Assembly (NCBI RefSeq): GCF_015163075.1
Contig: NZ_JADDXU010000018.1
Span: 62,001-126,000 of the forward strand
Length of the DNA stretch: 64,000 nt
Origin: Streptomyces justiciae
GTDB taxonomy: Bacteria; Actinomycetota; Actinomycetes; Streptomycetales; Streptomycetaceae
Direction of reading: 5' to 3'
Shown here: positions 31,000-39,694 of the stretch, in pieces
How the letters are laid out: the number at the start of each line of letters is the position of its first letter
Position numbering within the stretch: the first letter of the stretch is position 1
Made by a program: the position numbers and the translations under genes
Notes under the pieces: model-generated
What the model was told of the DNA's origin: nothing
The model's input: the letters and a program-made list of their open reading frames with translations, nothing else
Databases searched by the model: none

Positions 31000-31909
31000 A
31001 CCGAACCTCCGTCGCCGCCGTCTCGTATCCGAACCACTTGTTGATCGCGATCATCGGGCCGTTGCCCGTGTCGTTGCCGGTGACGGCCTCCGTGAACCCC
31101 GCGGCGCGGGCGCGGTGCAGGGAGTCGTTCTTGGCGAGCTTGGCCAGGCCCTTGCCGCGGAAGTCACGGCCGGTGCCGGTCATGACGGTGCCGTAGCGGG
31201 TGCCGCCGTCGGTGCGGGCCATGCTGAACGCGGCGGGACGGCCGTCGACGACGGCGACCGTGGTCAGTTCCTGGCTGATCAGTGGGTGGTGCCAGGTCTC
31301 CCGCAGCCAGGCCTCGTAGTCGGTGAACTCGTTGTCGACGTCGCCCGGTTCGTCCGCGATCGTCGCCGCGTCCAGTTCGAACAGCGGGCGCGGGTCGGCG
31401 GCGAAGTCCGTGCCCGTGCGCAGCTCGACACCGGGGGGCGGGACCTGCAACGGGGGCAGTGTGCCGTTCGCGAGGTCCAGGCGGAGGAAGTACGCGGAGC
31501 GGCTCGCGTGGTAGCCACGGCGTTCGGCGAAGGCGCGGTTGGCCGGCTCGTCCAGGACCCATGCGTACAGCCTGCTCGCGCCGAGTGCGGCGAGGTGCTC
31601 CTCGGCGGCGTTCACCAGCAGGGTGCCGGCGCCGCGCCGCGTCCGCTCCGGGTGCACGTACACATTGACGTACCCCTGGCCGGGCTCCGGGCTGTCGTAC
31701 ACGAGCCCCACCTGAGCCGTGCCGATCACCTCGCCGTCCTCCTCCGCGACGAGGGGGCGGTAGTGGGCGTCGGTGTGCATATGGGCCAGGTCGTAGGCCA
31801 CGGAGTCGGGCGTGTAGATCATGAACGGGAGAGCGCTCTCGCGGACCCGGACGAAGTCCTCCAGGTCGGCTCGGGCCTCGGGGTGAAGGTCGCGCACGGT
31901 GGTAGCCAT
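30980..31909 (-). CDS. Tandem-GNAT acetyltransferase
   Basis: 309-residue protein with two GNAT folds. In the first, VNVYVHPERTRRGAGTLLV holds the acetyl-CoA motif. In the second, TGTGRDFRGKGLAKLAKNDSL is the active-looking motif, followed by TGNDTGNGPMIAINKWFGYE. Two-domain GNATs include mycothiol synthase, but the sequence here is closer to the general family of unknown substrate seen in Streptomyces. The ATG at 31909 is used. It overlaps the DUF402 gene downstream. Confidence 0.82.
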   Translation of the reverse strand: MATTVRDLHPEARADLEDFVRVRESALPFMIYTPDSVAYDLAHMHTDAHYRPLVAEEDGEVIGTAQVGLVYDSPEPGQGYVNVYVHPERTRRGAGTLLVNAAEEHLAALGASRLYAWVLDEPANRAFAERRGYHASRSAYFLRLDLANGTLPPLQVPPPGVELRTGTDFAADPRPLFELDAATIADEPGDVDNEFTDYEAWLRETWHHPLISQELTTVAVVDGRPAAFSMARTDGGTRYGTVMTGTGRDFRGKGLAKLAKNDSLHRARAAGFTEAVTGNDTGNGPMIAINKWFGYETAATEVRYVRELG

Positions 31910-31981
31910 ATGGCCGCAGACTAGGGCGGCGAGCTCGGCGACTGCCTCCCATTTTCCGGCCGGTGCGGAAGAATCGGGGAC

Positions 31982-32350
31982 GTGACCTTGAAGATCGACA
32001 TCGACGACAGCGCGCCGCCGTACGAGCAGGTGCGGGCGCAGATCTCCGAACAGGCGCGGTCGGGGGCGCTGCCGGTCGGGTACCGGCTGCCCACGGTGCG
32101 GGGACTGGCCGAATCCCTCGGACTCGCCGCGAACACCGTCGCCAAGGCGTACCGGGCGCTGGAGAGCGATGGGGTGATCGAGACGCGGGGGCGGAACGGG
32201 ACGTTCGTCGCGGCGGCGGGAGCGGCGGCGGAGCGTGAGCTGGCGTCGGCGGCGCAGGCGTACGTCGAGCGGGCGCAGCGACTGGGCGCGGACCGGGACG
32301 CCGCGCTGGCCGCGGTGCGGGACGCGTTGCGGGCGGGGTACGACGCCTGA
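31982..32350 (+). CDS. GntR-family regulator, YtrA-like (short)
   Basis: 122-residue GntR protein with a winged helix (PPYEQVRAQISEQARSG, YRLPTVRGLAESLGLAANTVAKAYRALE, GVIETRGRNGTFV). It carries only a short helical C-terminal extension in place of a large ligand domain, the YtrA pattern. YtrA regulators usually control adjacent ABC transporters, but none is next to it here. The GTG at 31982 is the first sensible start. It is divergent from the tandem GNAT, with about 70 bases between them. Confidence 0.88.
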   Translation: MTLKIDIDDSAPPYEQVRAQISEQARSGALPVGYRLPTVRGLAESLGLAANTVAKAYRALESDGVIETRGRNGTFVAAAGAAAERELASAAQAYVERAQRLGADRDAALAAVRDALRAGYDA

Positions 32351-32353
32351 GTC

Positions 32354-33076
32354 TCAGTGGACCAGGGTTTCGAAGGTTCTCGCGTTCTCCACCGCCGCCG
32401 CGTTCGGGTCGTTGTTGAAGTACGCGTACACGTCCTCCTTCGTCGACCAGGTGTCCTCGATGCGGTCCGCCCATGTCTTCAGTGAGCGGCTGCCGTAGCG
32501 CGGCCAGTCCTTCGCCCGGCCCTCGTGGAAGCGGACGTAGCCCCAGTCGGTCGTCCGCCACAGCGGGGTGACCGGGTGGGCGCGGACGTCGGCCCAGCAC
32601 AGGGCGGCGGAGCGGGACTCCAGGACCTCGCGGACCTCCGGCGTCCACCAGGACTCGTGCCGGGGCTCGACCGCGACCCGCGTTCCCGAGGGGAAGCAGG
32701 CGAGGCAGGCGTCCAGGAGTTCCGCGTCGGCCTTCAGGGTCGGCGGGAGCTGGAGGAGCACCGGACCGAGGCGGGCGCCGAGCCCTTCCGCGTGGCTCAT
32801 CAGCCGGTGGACCGGCTCCTCGGGGTCCTTCAGGCGCTTGATGTGCGTGAGATACCGGCTCGCCTTCACCGCGACCACGAAGTCCGCCGGCACCCGCTCC
32901 CGCCACGCCGCGAAGTTCTCCCGGGACGGCAGCCGGTAGAAGGCGTTGTTGATCTCCACGGTCGGGAAGTGCGCGGCGTACTCCTCCAGCCAGAGCCGCA
33001 TCGGACAGCCGGCCGGATAGAGGGCGCCGCGCCAGTCCTTGTACTGCCAGCCCGACGTACCGACGTACCGGGTCAT
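32354..33076 (-). CDS. DUF72 (YecE-like) protein
   Basis: 240-residue TIM-barrel-like DUF72 protein. It has YVGTSGWQYKDWRG at the N-terminus, FPTVEINNAFYRLPS, FVVAVKASRYLTHIKRL, LGPVLLQLPPT, VAVEPRHESWW and near the end VYAYFNNDPNAAAVENAR. The pattern is complete and of normal length. The cellular role of this widespread family is not established. It ends 4 bases from the GntR stop on the other strand and is 17 bases downstream of the AAA ATPase gene, so co-transcription with it is likely. Confidence 0.9.
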   Translation of the reverse strand: MTRYVGTSGWQYKDWRGALYPAGCPMRLWLEEYAAHFPTVEINNAFYRLPSRENFAAWRERVPADFVVAVKASRYLTHIKRLKDPEEPVHRLMSHAEGLGARLGPVLLQLPPTLKADAELLDACLACFPSGTRVAVEPRHESWWTPEVREVLESRSAALCWADVRAHPVTPLWRTTDWGYVRFHEGRAKDWPRYGSRSLKTWADRIEDTWSTKEDVYAYFNNDPNAAAVENARTFETLVH

Positions 33077-33092
33077 ACCTCCATGGAACCAC

Positions 33093-34187
33093 TCACAGGT
33101 ACAGGCCCGCGTCCACCCCGTCCCGCGGCTCCGGCAGCGCCGTCGGGGACGTGCCCCGGCGCAGCGCGTACAGCTCCGCCAGCGTGGCGCCGTCGCGGCC
33201 CACGCCCTCCTCCGAGCCCAGCCAGCCCACCGCCTCCGCCCGGGTCAGCCGGCCCACCTCGATACGGGCCAGACAGCGGCCGGGGCGGACCACCGCCGGG
33301 TGCAGCCGCTCCAGGTCCTCGTTGGTCGTGACACCCACCAGGACGTTGCGCCCCTGGCCCAGCAGACCGTCGGTGAGGTTGAGCAGCCGCGACAGCGCCT
33401 GCCCGGCCGTGTGCTTGGCCTCGCCGCGGATCAGTTCGTCGCAGTCCTCCAGGAGCAGCAGCCGCCAGCGGCCCTTGCCCGTCGCGTCGTCCTCGCCGAT
33501 CGCGATGTCCATCAGATAGCCGACGTCGGAGAAGAGCCGCTCGGGGTCGAGGACGCAGTCCACCTGGCACCAGTCCCGCCAGGAACGGGCCAGTGTGCGC
33601 AGCGCCGAGGTCTTGCCGGTGCCCGGCGGGCCGTGCAGCAGGAGCAGCCGGCCCGCGATGTCCTCGGGCGTCGTCTTCATCAGGCGGCCCATCGCGTCCG
33701 CGACCGGCGCGGTGTAGTTCTCCCGCACCTCGTCCCAGGTGCCCGCGGAGATCTGCCGGGTTGTGCGGTGCGGGCCGCGGCGCGGGGAGACGTACCAGAA
33801 CCCCATCGTCACGTTCTCCGGCTGGGGTTCGGGCTCGTCGGCCGCGCCGTCCGTCGCCTCGCCCAGCACCTTCTCGGCCAGCTCGGCGCTGGTCGCCGTC
33901 ACGGTGATGTCGGCGCCGCGGTTCCAGCGGGAGACCAGCAGGGTCCAGCCCTCGCCCTCCGCGAGCGTCGCGCTGCGGTCGTCGTCGCGGGCGATGCGCA
34001 GCACCCGGGCGCCGTCCGGCAGCAGGGACGCGCCGGACCGTACGCGGTCGATGTTGGCCGCGTGCGAGTACGGCTGCTCGCCCGTTGCGAAGCGGCCGAG
34101 GAACAGCGCGTCGACGACGTCGGACGGCGAGTCGCTGTCGTCGACGTTGAGCCGGATCGGCAGAGCGTCGTGTGGGTTCGCAGACAT
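33093..34187 (-). CDS. AAA-family ATPase with DUF5925 N-terminal region
   Basis: 364-residue ATPase. An N-terminal domain of about 170 residues (LPIRLNVDDSDSPSDVVDALF, then RVLRIARDDDRSATLAEGEGW) resembles DUF5925. The AAA core has Walker A LLLHGPPGTGKTSALR, Walker B RLLLLEDCDE, a sensor in VGVTTNED and an arginine finger region in VVRPGRCLARIEV, all standard. I chose the ATG at 34187; residues encoded further upstream lack family character. It probably remodels or activates a partner protein, but no partner is identifiable nearby. The DUF72 gene follows at 17 bases. Confidence 0.85.
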   Translation of the reverse strand: MSANPHDALPIRLNVDDSDSPSDVVDALFLGRFATGEQPYSHAANIDRVRSGASLLPDGARVLRIARDDDRSATLAEGEGWTLLVSRWNRGADITVTATSAELAEKVLGEATDGAADEPEPQPENVTMGFWYVSPRRGPHRTTRQISAGTWDEVRENYTAPVADAMGRLMKTTPEDIAGRLLLLHGPPGTGKTSALRTLARSWRDWCQVDCVLDPERLFSDVGYLMDIAIGEDDATGKGRWRLLLLEDCDELIRGEAKHTAGQALSRLLNLTDGLLGQGRNVLVGVTTNEDLERLHPAVVRPGRCLARIEVGRLTRAEAVGWLGSEEGVGRDGATLAELYALRRGTSPTALPEPRDGVDAGLYL

Positions 34188-34345
34188 GCCGCCATGATCC
34201 GGCACGAGCACGCCGATCGCACCCGGTTTCCGTAGTGCGTCCGGAGTGTCGGATGGGACCTTTTGCGTCCGCTCCGTCCTGTTACAGAGCTGTGCATTTA
34301 CAAGACCTGCCCCAGGTGCGCTTCCCGCGTCTACTGTTGCCCTTG

Positions 34346-35767
34346 ATGGGACGTCATGGGTGGAATTCGGGGGCACTGCGGTGGCGGCTCACCGCACTGC
34401 TCGGTGTGGGCGCGGCCGCTCTGGCCCTGGTCGTGACCCTCCTCAACACGCTGCCCGGCGACGGCGCGAGCACCGACGGCACCACGAGCAACGGCAGCAG
34501 GGCGCACGGCACCCCCACCAGCACACCGGACGCCGAGACCCCGGACGTCGGCTGGGGCTTCACCCACACCCAGTACAGCGCCGACGAGGGCAGCTCCACC
34601 GCCGTCGACCGGGTCGAGGGACGGATCGCGGACGTCGGCGGGCTGCCGCAGAACCAGCACCTCATGGGCTGGGGCGCCGACAACCCCGAGCCGGTCAAGG
34701 GGCGTTACGACTTCGAGGACATGGACCGGCGCATCGACTTCATCCGCGCCTCCGGCTCCACCCCGGTCGTCACGCTGTGCTGCGCCCCGGACTGGATGAA
34801 GGGCGGCGAGCCGGGCGTCGGCAACACCGACTGGAGCCAGTCCGCGCTGGAGACCGCCCCGCAGCCCGCGCACTTCAAGGACTTCGCCGCGCTCGCCGCG
34901 ACCGTCGCCAAGCGCTACCCGGACGTCCGCCACTTCATCGTCTGGAACGAGTTCAAGGGCTTCTGGAACGACTCCGAGGCCCGCTGGGACTACGAGGGCT
35001 ACACCAAGCTCTACAACCTCGTCTACCAGGCGCTGAAGAAGGTCAACCCGGACATCATGGTCGGCGGTCCGTATCTCGTGATGGACAGCGTCGACCCGCG
35101 CTCGGGGGACGCGTCCAAGACCTTCAAGGGGCCGTGGGGCGCCATGGACCAGCGCATCCTCGACGCCTTCGACTACTGGAACAAGAACAAGGCCGGCGCC
35201 GACTTCGTGGTCGTGGACGGCTCCAGCTACACCAACGACGACGAGATGCTGCCCAACGAGTTCGCGGCGACCGACAAGTTCACCGCCGTCAGCCGGTGGG
35301 TGCGGCAGCAGACCGGCAACCTGCCGCTGTGGTGGGCCGAGTACTACGTCGAGCCCGCCGACGCCCAGGACGAGCGCGAGGGCTGGTCCGAGGACCGCCG
35401 GGTCGCTGTCCAGGCCGCCGGCATGATCGCTCTCGCCAAGGGCGGCACCACGTCCGCGCTCTACTGGAACCCGGAGAACGAGAAGGGCACGGACTGCGCG
35501 GGCTGTCTGTGGACGCCGACGAGCGGGAAGGACGGCGGGCAGCAGCTGCCCATGTTCGACCTGGTCAGCCGGTTCAGCAAGGCGTTCGGGCAGGGGACCG
35601 GCTTCACGACGGTGTCGGTCGCGGCGGACGACGTGCCCAACGTCCGTGTCCTCGCCACCGACAAGACGGTGCTGGTGGTCAACACCCTGGACCGGCAGAT
35701 CAGCGCGAAGGTCGACGGACAGCGCTTCGACATGGCGGCCTATGAGGTCAAGTGGCTCAGCCGCTAG
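34346..35767 (+). CDS. Membrane-anchored GH39-like glycoside hydrolase
   Basis: 473-residue protein. It has an N-terminal signal anchor (WRLTALLGVGAAALALVV), a Ser/Thr linker and a TIM-barrel hydrolase domain. HFIVWNEFKGFWND carries the WNE acid/base Glu and PLWWAEYYVEP the likely nucleophile Glu, as in clan A families such as GH39/GH5. The ATG at 34346 follows a short promoter-like stretch without a clear ribosome site. It is convergent with the polysaccharide locus, and its terminator region pairs with its own coding end. I infer that it trims or releases the glycan made by that locus. Confidence 0.8.
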   Translation: MGRHGWNSGALRWRLTALLGVGAAALALVVTLLNTLPGDGASTDGTTSNGSRAHGTPTSTPDAETPDVGWGFTHTQYSADEGSSTAVDRVEGRIADVGGLPQNQHLMGWGADNPEPVKGRYDFEDMDRRIDFIRASGSTPVVTLCCAPDWMKGGEPGVGNTDWSQSALETAPQPAHFKDFAALAATVAKRYPDVRHFIVWNEFKGFWNDSEARWDYEGYTKLYNLVYQALKKVNPDIMVGGPYLVMDSVDPRSGDASKTFKGPWGAMDQRILDAFDYWNKNKAGADFVVVDGSSYTNDDEMLPNEFAATDKFTAVSRWVRQQTGNLPLWWAEYYVEPADAQDEREGWSEDRRVAVQAAGMIALAKGGTTSALYWNPENEKGTDCAGCLWTPTSGKDGGQQLPMFDLVSRFSKAFGQGTGFTTVSVAADDVPNVRVLATDKTVLVVNTLDRQISAKVDGQRFDMAAYEVKWLSR

Positions 35768-35831
35768 GCAAGTAGCCCAGCCAAAAGGCAAGTGGCTCAC
35801 CCAATGACTGGATGAGCCACTCGACCTCATA
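35741..35831. terminator. Bidirectional terminator with nested inverted repeats and repeats of the gene end
   Basis: AGTGGCTCA at 35791-35799 pairs perfectly with 35813-35821. In addition the coding end 35741-35759 is complementary over 19 bases (one mismatch) to 35813-35831. The segment CAAGTGGCTCAGCC recurs in altered form at about 35769 and 35789. The two foldings are mutually exclusive. Confidence 0.7.
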
Positions 35832-35845
35832 AACGCCCCGCAGGG

Positions 35846-38800
35846 CTACTTCATCGTCAAGAACCGCTGCACCAGCGAAGCGAACAGCACCGCCAGCAGC
35901 GGCAGCGAGAACCAGAAGCTGCTCTGCAACCACCGCAGTTGCCGCACCCCCGGCCGCACCGCGACCCGGACCACCTCACGCGCGGTCAGCAGCACGATCA
36001 GCGCCAGCGCCGCGAGCCCGCCCACCACCGACCACGGCGTCCAGGTCACCTGCGGCCCGATCGGCCCCGGGTCCGCCTTGGCCACCTTGCCCGCGGGCTG
36101 CTTGGCCAACGAGTACATGGTGACGTCCGCGTTGACGAAGACCTTCTTCAACTCGGCCCGCTTGTCGAGGTTCTCGACCAGCCGCGGCTCCCAGGTCTTC
36201 GAGTAGCCGACGTCCATCTCCAGATACGTGACCTGACTGCGGTTGATCATCAGATACGAGTTCGGGCCCGCGTCCCGCAACGCCTTGACCAGGCTGGACA
36301 CCAGCACCGGATCGGTGGGCGCCAGCGTCGGCACGTACTCGACCTTCTCCATGTCCCGCGCGCCCCACGGCATCGCCGGCGTCACGTTGTTGACCGTGTC
36401 GTTGCTCAGCCACAGCAGCCGTACGGTCGGATCGTCATGGGCGTACACGTACTCCATGGCGGTGACCTCGCCGGGCCTGATCCGCTCGAACGGCTCGTTG
36501 CCCCAACGGGCCACCAGGAAGCCGAACATGAGCAGCAGACCCGCCAGCACCGCGGCCATCGGCGCCAGGCTCACCCGGTCCTTGTCGCGTTCCTTCGCCG
36601 TGATGCCGGTGCGCGGGAACAGCGCGAGCCCCATGAGCAGGGCGGCGCCCGGCAGGGCGAACATGAAGACGCGCAGGGCCATCTCGCCGCCGTACGACTG
36701 CATGCCGAAGCCGAGGAACGGCACGAAGGTCAGGACGAGCAGCGAGCGCTCCCGGTAGTGGTGGTCGCGGCGGCGCCACCAGCCCCAGCAGGCGAAGGCC
36801 ATCACACCGCCGGCGAGGGCCACGCGCGTGTAGAGGACGAGCTTGTGCGAGGAACTGCCGCCCTCGATACGGCCCGACACCGACGACGACACATTGCCGC
36901 CGACGCCGCCGACCCCGCCGAACAGGTCGTCGAAGTGCCCCGACCAGTACGGCTCGGCCATGAAGCCCACCCACACCGCCACCAGCACGGCGAACAGGAT
37001 GGGCAGGCCGCGCAGTTCGGACTTGCCGATCAGGACCAGGGCCGCCAGGACGCCCAGCATCACGAACGGGGTGAGCTGGTGGGCCGGGACGCTCGCCGCG
37101 AACAGGCCTATGACGACCATGAGGAGGACGGCCCGTTGACGCCGGTTGGTTGGCTCGACCTCGACCTCGCCGGGGCGCTTCTTCGTCCAGATCACACGCG
37201 GGGCGCGGAAGTAGACGAGCAGGATCGCCGCGAAGACCAGGTAGAGGAGGTAGGTGAAGCCCTGTGGGGAGAAGTAGTCCTGGCCGACCCAGCCGGACAG
37301 CACGAACACCCACAGGCCGGTCCACTTGGCCTTCCAGCTCGCCCGCATCGAGCGCACCAGCAGGAACATCGGGGCCAGATAGAGGAGTTGGATGGCCAGC
37401 GGCCACCAGCGGATGAGCTCGGTGAAGTCCGTGACCCCGCAGGCCTGGGCGACGAACGCGGCCGCCGCGAAGAAGCCCGGCCAGCTCCAGCGGGCGTCCA
37501 GGTCGGGCACCGCCGACCCGGTCCGGTCGATGTAGTCGAGGAAGCCGAGGTGCTGCCAGGCGGTCGCGAAGCGGGGTTCCGTCTCGATCACCGCGGGCAG
37601 CGCGTGCAAGGACACCACGGTCGCGAGCAGCGCGATCAGTAGCAGTGCCTTGTGCTCGTGGTCCAGCCACAGCAGCGAGCCGAAGGAGATCACGAGCAGT
37701 CCGGCGCCGACCAGGGTGGTCATCGGCAGCACCGAGATCAGCCCGAGCCCGCCCATCTGATCGAGGTCGGTCTCGCCGAGCCGCAGCGCGGGCACCCAGT
37801 AGAGCAGGAGCGCGGCGGTCAGCAGACAGCCGAGGATCACCCCGACGCGGGTGGGGTGGAGCCGGTCACGCCAGGTGAGCGCGGGGCCGGCAGCGGGTGC
37901 CGGGCCCTCCTCGGGGACGCCCGCGCCGAGTCGTACGGTCGACCGCTCCGGCCCGAACTCTCCCAGCCGTGCGGTGCCTTCCTCCCGTACATCTGTTTCG
38001 AACGGCGCGTCCACCTCCACCTCTGCCGGCGTCTCCACCGGCCCGAGCGACGCCTCCGACCCCGGTTCCCGTGCCTCCACCGGCAGGCCCAGCTCGGGCA
38101 GCTTCTGCGCCCAGGTGGGCCGGTGCGGTGCCGGGCGGACGACGGGGATGCCGGTGGGCGGGGTGCCGGGGCCGGGGCGGACGTCCGGGCGGCGTTCCAG
38201 GTGGTCGAAGTCGACGTGGATGCCGAGGGCGAGGGTGTCCTGGTCGAGCGCCCAGGCGGGCCCGCGCCTGCGGGCGCCCGGCGGGACCGGGGCCTCGCGT
38301 GCCCCCAGGTCGGCGAGGTCGCCGTCGGGGGCCGCGTCCTCGGGGACGGCACCGGGCGCGGCCCGCACGGTCTTGTACAGCTTCGGCGCGGCGATCGCCA
38401 CGATCACCGCGAGCGAGGAGATCTCGGCGACGCCCGCTCCGGTGAGTCCCATGCGGGGGAGCAGGAGCAGCGTCAGGCCGAGCACCAGCGCGCACAACAG
38501 GCCCTGCAACCAGGCGAGTCCGGCGGTGCGGCTCTGCGCGCGCAGCACCGCGAAGTACGTCTCCATGACGACCCGCAGCACCGCGCCGACCGCGAACCAG
38601 CGCAGCAGCGGCGTGGCCGCGTCGGCGTACCCGGAGCCGAAGACGCCGAGGATCCAGGGCGCGCCGAAGAACAGCACCCCGGCGACCGGCAGCATGATCC
38701 GCGCCATGCGCTTGAGCGCCGCCCGGGTGTTGGCGGCGAGCCGCCCCGGGTCGTGCGAGCCCTCGACGGTCAGCGAGGCGCCCATGTTGATGGCGAGCAG

Positions 38801-39694
38801 GTTGCAGGTGCCGCCGATGGTGGTGGTGATGTAGAAGTACGCGTTGTCCTCGGAGCTGACCTGGGAGGCCACGATCACCGGGACGAGATAGACGACCGCC
38901 AGCGAGAACAGCGAGCCGGTGTAGTCGCCCGCGAGGAACCTGCCGACCTCCTTGAGCGTCGGCGGCCGGGCGTGCTCCTCGGTGGCCTTCACATGCTTGG
39001 GCACCAGCCGCCGGAACACCAGCCAGCCAAGCGGCAGCACCGACACCGCGATCGCCGCGACCCACGACACGAAGACACCGGCCGTCGGGATCGCCACCGC
39101 GAACGCGACCAGCAGCCCCAACTTCACCGCGGAGAACACGGTGTTGCCGAACGGCACCCAGATCGCGCTGCGCAGCCCGGTCAGCACCCCGTCCTGGAGG
39201 GTGAGCAGGTTCCAGGCGACGACGGCCGCGATGAAGCCGAGCCCGTTCACCGTCCCGTGCAGGAAGCGGTACGAGGGACCCCACACGTCCAGCGTCAGCA
39301 GGAAGACACCCGCGGCGAGCGCCACGAGCACCGAACTACCCGCGTACGTACGGAAGATGAGCCGCCCGGTGGCCCGGCCCGAGACCGGGATGAAGCGGGC
39401 CAGGGCGCCGGTCAGGGTCACCGCGGTCAGACCCGCGAGGAACTTCATCGCGGCGATCGCGGCGGAGCCCTGGCCGACCGCGGACTCGGAGTAGTAGCGG
39501 GCGGCGGCCAGCCAGAAGCCGAGGCCGAGCACGGCGGAGATGCCCGTGTTCAGCATCAGGGCGTAGGCGTTGCGGAACAGCTGGTTGCCGCCGGACGAGC
39601 GCCCCATCCCGGGCAGGCGCAGCCGGCGCCCCGACTGCTCGGGCGCCTCGGTCGCGGGCTCGGTCGACTCGGTGGTGGTCGTCGTGTCAGACAC
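35846..39694 (-). CDS. Flippase fused to a large membrane glycan enzyme (1282 residues)
   Basis: Residues about 40-445 form a Wzx/MATE-like oligosaccharide flippase with 12 or so helices (RNAYALMLNTGISAVLGLGFW near the start, FGSGYADAATPLLRWF later). Residues 446-608 are a Pro/Glu-rich linker. Residues about 612-1282 form a second polytopic domain resembling a GT-C transferase or polymerase, with a periplasmic segment near 1130-1230 and final helices. Fusing lipid-linked sugar export to a second membrane enzyme would couple flipping with transfer or polymerisation. The gene starts inside the end of the deacetylase gene (8-base overlap). No frameshift sign is seen at the linker, so I regard it as a true fusion. 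Function of the second half is inferred. Confidence 0.8.
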   Translation of the reverse strand: MSDTTTTTESTEPATEAPEQSGRRLRLPGMGRSSGGNQLFRNAYALMLNTGISAVLGLGFWLAAARYYSESAVGQGSAAIAAMKFLAGLTAVTLTGALARFIPVSGRATGRLIFRTYAGSSVLVALAAGVFLLTLDVWGPSYRFLHGTVNGLGFIAAVVAWNLLTLQDGVLTGLRSAIWVPFGNTVFSAVKLGLLVAFAVAIPTAGVFVSWVAAIAVSVLPLGWLVFRRLVPKHVKATEEHARPPTLKEVGRFLAGDYTGSLFSLAVVYLVPVIVASQVSSEDNAYFYITTTIGGTCNLLAINMGASLTVEGSHDPGRLAANTRAALKRMARIMLPVAGVLFFGAPWILGVFGSGYADAATPLLRWFAVGAVLRVVMETYFAVLRAQSRTAGLAWLQGLLCALVLGLTLLLLPRMGLTGAGVAEISSLAVIVAIAAPKLYKTVRAAPGAVPEDAAPDGDLADLGAREAPVPPGARRRGPAWALDQDTLALGIHVDFDHLERRPDVRPGPGTPPTGIPVVRPAPHRPTWAQKLPELGLPVEAREPGSEASLGPVETPAEVEVDAPFETDVREEGTARLGEFGPERSTVRLGAGVPEEGPAPAAGPALTWRDRLHPTRVGVILGCLLTAALLLYWVPALRLGETDLDQMGGLGLISVLPMTTLVGAGLLVISFGSLLWLDHEHKALLLIALLATVVSLHALPAVIETEPRFATAWQHLGFLDYIDRTGSAVPDLDARWSWPGFFAAAAFVAQACGVTDFTELIRWWPLAIQLLYLAPMFLLVRSMRASWKAKWTGLWVFVLSGWVGQDYFSPQGFTYLLYLVFAAILLVYFRAPRVIWTKKRPGEVEVEPTNRRQRAVLLMVVIGLFAASVPAHQLTPFVMLGVLAALVLIGKSELRGLPILFAVLVAVWVGFMAEPYWSGHFDDLFGGVGGVGGNVSSSVSGRIEGGSSSHKLVLYTRVALAGGVMAFACWGWWRRRDHHYRERSLLVLTFVPFLGFGMQSYGGEMALRVFMFALPGAALLMGLALFPRTGITAKERDKDRVSLAPMAAVLAGLLLMFGFLVARWGNEPFERIRPGEVTAMEYVYAHDDPTVRLLWLSNDTVNNVTPAMPWGARDMEKVEYVPTLAPTDPVLVSSLVKALRDAGPNSYLMINRSQVTYLEMDVGYSKTWEPRLVENLDKRAELKKVFVNADVTMYSLAKQPAGKVAKADPGPIGPQVTWTPWSVVGGLAALALIVLLTAREVVRVAVRPGVRQLRWLQSSFWFSLPLLAVLFASLVQRFLTMK

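Noticed and set aside
35846..39694. Possibility that the 1282-residue protein is two genes joined by a sequencing error
   Set aside because: The frame is continuous through the linker with normal codon use and no internal ribosome site plus start that would restore a separate second gene; still worth checking in relatives.
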